This document shows, piece by piece, positions 60,837-64,000 of a stretch of DNA of 64,000 bases (positions are counted from its first letter, which is position 1; the number at the start of each line of letters is the position of its first letter). Origin of the DNA: Lactococcus allomyrinae (GTDB lineage: Bacteria; Bacillota; Bacilli; Lactobacillales; Streptococcaceae); assembly GCF_003627095.1 (NCBI RefSeq), contig NZ_CP032627.1, forward strand, positions 2,542,001 to 2,606,000. Reading direction: 5' to 3'. Both the position numbers and the translations under genes were made by a program. A model generated the notes under the pieces. It ran no database searches. It had not been told where the DNA came from and was given only the letters and a program-made list of their open reading frames with translations.

Positions 60837-62873
60837 TTTTTTACGCCGTTCTAAAAAGTCAAAAAGTAAACTGCGCTGGTTGCTTGCTAGTGTGTAATCT
60901 TCAAGCACATTAACGTTAAGACGCATATCTTTGGCTTCACGAGCTGTGAGTTGACCTGAACTCTCATATTCAAAGATTACTTTACGCTCAAGATAGTAGG
61001 CGCGCATCATTTCTGTTAAATTGGTCGGTTGAGCTTTATTCACAAGTCGTGAGATATGTCCACCAGTTGCAACAATTTCGGCGGTTCTAAGCCGTTCTGC
61101 TTGAAGAAAATGAAGAAGCTGGTCATCAAATACACCTTGTAAATTATCTAAGGCTTGCAAGATAAGTTCCGTATTACTGAAATAAAGCTCTGTGATTTGA
61201 GTACGAGTCGTTTCGATTGCATCTTTTGTTTTTTTGAAACCAAAATCAATATGTAGGAGTTTAGATAAAAGAAGATGAAAACCACGTACAATGACAACGT
61301 AAATAAATTGAATGCTGGAAACGAGAGAGTGAGCAACAGAAGACTCTAAAGAGTGAATGTACCGTTGATAAGTTCGGTAGGTATACATTGAAATTTTATT
61401 CTCACGAAGTGCGACTTCAAGTCCTTCTGATTCAAGACGAATAATCAAAAGCTGCAAATCATTATAATCAATGGCTAAGTCAGTTGATTCTTGTTCAATA
61501 ATCAACTGTTGGATACGCTCTTGATAAGCATCTATAGCAATACGATAACCTTGAGGATTTTTTGCTTTTTTACTATCTTTGGCTAATTCTTCAACAACGT
61601 CGGTGAGAATCGAAATTTTAGAAATATTGTTGACTTTCACGACTTTTTTTATCGCAAAGAAAGGCAAAATAAACATTCCAACTAAAAAGCTAAGTCCTGT
61701 CACCGCCGCGGCTAAAAAGACAAGAACGGGTTGTGAGTCAATGACATTACGAGGAATAAGGAGAATTGTGGCAATACTTACAGTACCTTTTGAACCAGCA
61801 AAAGTAAGTAATAAAATATCATTCCAGTAAGCGATAAAAGTTTGTCTTCTACGGATAGATTGGATCCAATAGTATAGCGCAATAATAGCAAAACGCAGAG
61901 CAAATAGTCCAATGGTTAGGACAACAGCAAGCAATAATAAATAGGCTGATGAGTACACAGGACTCATCAGTAAAGGAACAACGAGCTGGTACAATTCAAT
62001 TCCGAGGAAGAAGAAGACAATGGAATTTAAAATAAAAGTGAGTGTGTCCCAAATGGTACTTTTTAATTTTGCGACTTGAGCATCGAAAAGTGTCGTTCGT
62101 TTAAGTCCATTTGCTGACATTACCCCTGCTACAACAGCTGCGATGATACCAGAAACATGAAGCTCCTCGGCAATCAAAAAAGCGGAGAGTGGAATGGCTA
62201 ATTCGAGTAAGAGGTAACCTGGAACATCTCTGGCATCAACATCTTCTAGAAGTCGTAGAATAAGGTTCTTCAGATAGATGAGAACAAAACCGATAGCACT
62301 CCCTCCAATGGCAGAAAAGACAAGCTTCATCGTAGCATCTGGTAGAGAGAAATACCCCGTGACCAAAGCAACCATAGCGATTTGAAAGGCAATGATTCCA
62401 GAAGCATCATTGAGTAGGCCCTCCCCCTTTAAGATGCTCATGACACGTTTAGGGAAACTAAAGTTCTTAGATAAAGCACCAACGGCGACAGCGTCTGTTG
62501 GTGCAAGGCTGGCGCCAAGAGCAAAACAGGCAGCAAGTGGAATTCCAGCATAAATCCAATGAGAAATGAAGCCAAGTCCAAGCGCAGTAATAAAAACTAA
62601 GGGAAAAATAAGAACAAGAATGACTTTACTGTGTTTTAAAATATGTTTGACATCTGCTTCCTCGCTCTCACGAAAGAGTAATGGCGCAATAATAAAGCCA
62701 AGGAAAAATTCTGGAGCAACGTGTAGAATTTCATCAGCGCCAAAAAAACCCAAAATTAGTCCAAAAACCACTTGAATGAGTGGGAGGGCAAGTTTTGGGA
62801 AAACTTTGTTAAGGACATTTGATAGGACGAGCGTCAGAAGGAACACGATGACATAAAAAATGGTATGGAGCAT
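60834..62873 (-). CDS. CPA1-family Na+(K+)/H+ antiporter
   Basis: 679 aa. About 12 membrane helices in the first ~400 residues, with the ion-binding segment ASLAPTDAVAVGALSKN and LLNDASGIIAFQIAM (the conserved Asp-Ala and Asn-Asp motifs of the NhaP/NHE group). A long cytoplasmic tail (~270 residues) follows, mainly helical and charged, probably regulatory. It exchanges Na+ or K+ for H+, supporting pH and salt tolerance. It is a single gene; a MITE-like element sits directly upstream. Confidence 0.9.
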   Translation of the reverse strand: MLHTIFYVIVFLLTLVLSNVLNKVFPKLALPLIQVVFGLILGFFGADEILHVAPEFFLGFIIAPLLFRESEEADVKHILKHSKVILVLIFPLVFITALGLGFISHWIYAGIPLAACFALGASLAPTDAVAVGALSKNFSFPKRVMSILKGEGLLNDASGIIAFQIAMVALVTGYFSLPDATMKLVFSAIGGSAIGFVLIYLKNLILRLLEDVDARDVPGYLLLELAIPLSAFLIAEELHVSGIIAAVVAGVMSANGLKRTTLFDAQVAKLKSTIWDTLTFILNSIVFFFLGIELYQLVVPLLMSPVYSSAYLLLLAVVLTIGLFALRFAIIALYYWIQSIRRRQTFIAYWNDILLLTFAGSKGTVSIATILLIPRNVIDSQPVLVFLAAAVTGLSFLVGMFILPFFAIKKVVKVNNISKISILTDVVEELAKDSKKAKNPQGYRIAIDAYQERIQQLIIEQESTDLAIDYNDLQLLIIRLESEGLEVALRENKISMYTYRTYQRYIHSLESSVAHSLVSSIQFIYVVIVRGFHLLLSKLLHIDFGFKKTKDAIETTRTQITELYFSNTELILQALDNLQGVFDDQLLHFLQAERLRTAEIVATGGHISRLVNKAQPTNLTEMMRAYYLERKVIFEYESSGQLTAREAKDMRLNVNVLEDYTLASNQRSLLFDFLERRKK

Positions 62874-63177
62874 AGATTCCTTTCTTTTTATAAAGTTAAG
62901 AATTGTTTATACTAGTTCACCCCTAAATCTTCGTAGCAGATTTGGTAGGTGAACTGCAAATATACTGCCTTGCGCTAGCGCAAGAAGTGGTTTGCGTGGG
63001 ACGTAAACTTTAATTTCTAAATGGAATATTTAGAAATTAAACAGTATTAGTAGGATAATGCGATATTTTACAGCCCAAATAACATCATGAATCACTGACA
63101 GAAATCTGTCAGTAGTTATTTCAAAAATTATAAGTTAAATTAACACCAAAAGAGCGAATTTCTTAGAACCAAATCGC
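62874..63177. other. 304-bp gap: MITE-like element and palindrome
   Basis: Filled mainly by the complete element at 62909-63050, followed by ACTGACAG-AAAT-CTGTCAGT near 63095-63114, which may end the minus-strand coiled-coil gene. No gene seen. Confidence 0.7.
62909..63050. repeat. Complete ~140-bp MITE-like element, copy B
   Basis: Begins ATACTAGTTCACC and ends AAACAGTATTAG, with imperfect terminal inverted repeats. It is inverted relative to copy A at 41991-42130. Internal GCGCTAGCGC and TAAATCTTCGTAGCAGATTT form stems. Confidence 0.8.
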
Positions 63178-63645
63178 TTATTTCGGACGTTTTTTAATTT
63201 GTTCTTTTTTCGCGGCAATTTTTTCTTCAATTTTTGAGTAATCTTTTTTTGTTAACAAAGCTTTGCAGCGTTTGAGCTCAAGCTCAGTTAATTGACGTTT
63301 AATCTTATCTTTACGAGCAGCATCAAATTCACCGCTTTGGATATAGTCTAATTTTTGCTCAAGAATTGATTTTTTATTTTTGACGACATCAATGTAGTAT
63401 TTAAGCTCAGAAATTTCTGTTTTTGAAGCATTTTTGGAACGCAGTTGACCAAGTTTCTCATCCAAATGAATTAATTTTTTAGAAATCATATCAATATGAG
63501 AAAGAAGTTTGTTCTCTTTTTCTTCAGTTGTAAGCGATGTGAAAGCATCAAGTTCTGGTGTACTTTCATCATCATTTTCAGAGCGTTTATCTAAATACAA
63601 TTCACGAAGAGTTTTTAATTTTTCTTCAATATCTTTATCTATCAT
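63178..63645 (-). CDS. Uncharacterised coiled-coil protein
   Basis: 155 aa, highly charged, with long predicted helices: residues ~1-20, ~45-110 (ISKKLIHLDEKLGQLRSKN, KYYIDVVKNKKSILEQKLDY) and ~115-155 (ELELKRCKALLTKKDYSKIE). It ends in a basic tail KKEQIKKRPK. It has no signal or membrane helix. I prefer the ATG at 63645, after AGGTGA, over GTG at 63654. I do not recognise the family. It lies just downstream of tyrS on the same strand, with a terminator between. Confidence 0.7.
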   Translation of the reverse strand: MIDKDIEEKLKTLRELYLDKRSENDDESTPELDAFTSLTTEEKENKLLSHIDMISKKLIHLDEKLGQLRSKNASKTEISELKYYIDVVKNKKSILEQKLDYIQSGEFDAARKDKIKRQLTELELKRCKALLTKKDYSKIEEKIAAKKEQIKKRPK

Positions 63646-63742
63646 TTTTATCACCTAAAACTGTTCAATGATAACATTATAACATAAAGCTTTAACAAAA
63701 AAAATACAATGTCTTAAATTTTTATTAGGAATAATGCATAAG

Positions 63743-63768
63743 AAAAAAGAGCCATGAAGCTCTTTTTT
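63743..63768. terminator. Terminator of tyrS
   Basis: AAAAAAGAGC-CATGAA-GCTCTTTTTT, a symmetrical intrinsic terminator downstream of the minus-strand tyrS. Confidence 0.9.
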
Positions 63769-63822
63769 AATTTTTCCAGAAGTTTTCACAGTATCAAGTC
63801 TATTGTGAAAAAATGATTTTAA

Positions 63823-64000
<178 letters not shown>

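Overview
The window looks like a chromosomal segment of a Lactococcus (low-GC lactic acid bacterium, family Streptococcaceae). This rests on the gene families and gene order (ddl-murF; an Opt/Opp peptide transporter with several binding proteins; mutM-recA; tandem SerP-type permeases; relQ-ppnK-rluD), on AGGAG-type ribosome binding sites, on CodY boxes, and on an AT-rich base composition. I cannot fix the species. There are no rRNA or tRNA genes, no prophage, no insertion sequence and no CRISPR array.

Layout. 0-4 kb: ddl, three 71-bp tandem repeats, an AraC regulator with stacked palindromes, murF. 4-13.6 kb: three paralogous peptide-binding lipoproteins, each with its own promoter, CodY box and terminator, then oppBCDF. 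14-23 kb: prfC, a cshA-type RNA helicase with a hairpin-rich leader, era, asnB, mutM and recA. 23-32.7 kb: two SerP-like permeases, ylbF-ylbG, a CYTH protein opposite relQ-ppnK-rluD, and a membrane-anchored cyclophilin. 32.7-39 kb: a putative histidine island, with a His-rich leader peptide and attenuator, an amino-acid ABC transporter, an M20 peptidase, a DapF-fold racemase/epimerase and a frameshifted LysP/HisP-type permease. 39-45.5 kb: an SRPBCC protein, an ABC-2 exporter whose two genes each carry an FNR-type palindrome, and a quinol nitric oxide reductase. 45.7-48.2 kb: an FMN reductase with a tail full of flavinylation motifs, the flavin transferase ApbE and a PAS protein. 48.5-55.4 kb: lysS, a YeiH/LysR divergent pair, thiI and a DHA2 drug exporter. 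55.5-59.2 kb: an XRE regulator, a small secreted protein and an ABC-2 transporter. 59.3-64 kb: azoreductase, OsmC, a CPA1 antiporter, a coiled-coil protein and the end of tyrS.

How the parts work together. The left half serves growth and nitrogen supply. Peptide uptake, serine-type permeases and asparagine synthetase all carry CodY-box matches, so they should be derepressed together when branched-chain amino acids or GTP fall; RelQ, which makes (p)ppGpp, lies in the same stretch. The right half is richer in redox and stress functions (NO reductase, flavinylated reductase, azoreductase, OsmC, antiporter, drug export).

The intergenic DNA is unusual. A palindromic word built on CTGTCAG occurs about fifty times and forms most of the terminators. 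At least two families of dispersed hairpin elements sit in front of genes, and one of them ends in an outward promoter. Three frameshifts all fall in runs of five G or C where six would restore the gene, so assembly error must be excluded before those genes are called broken.
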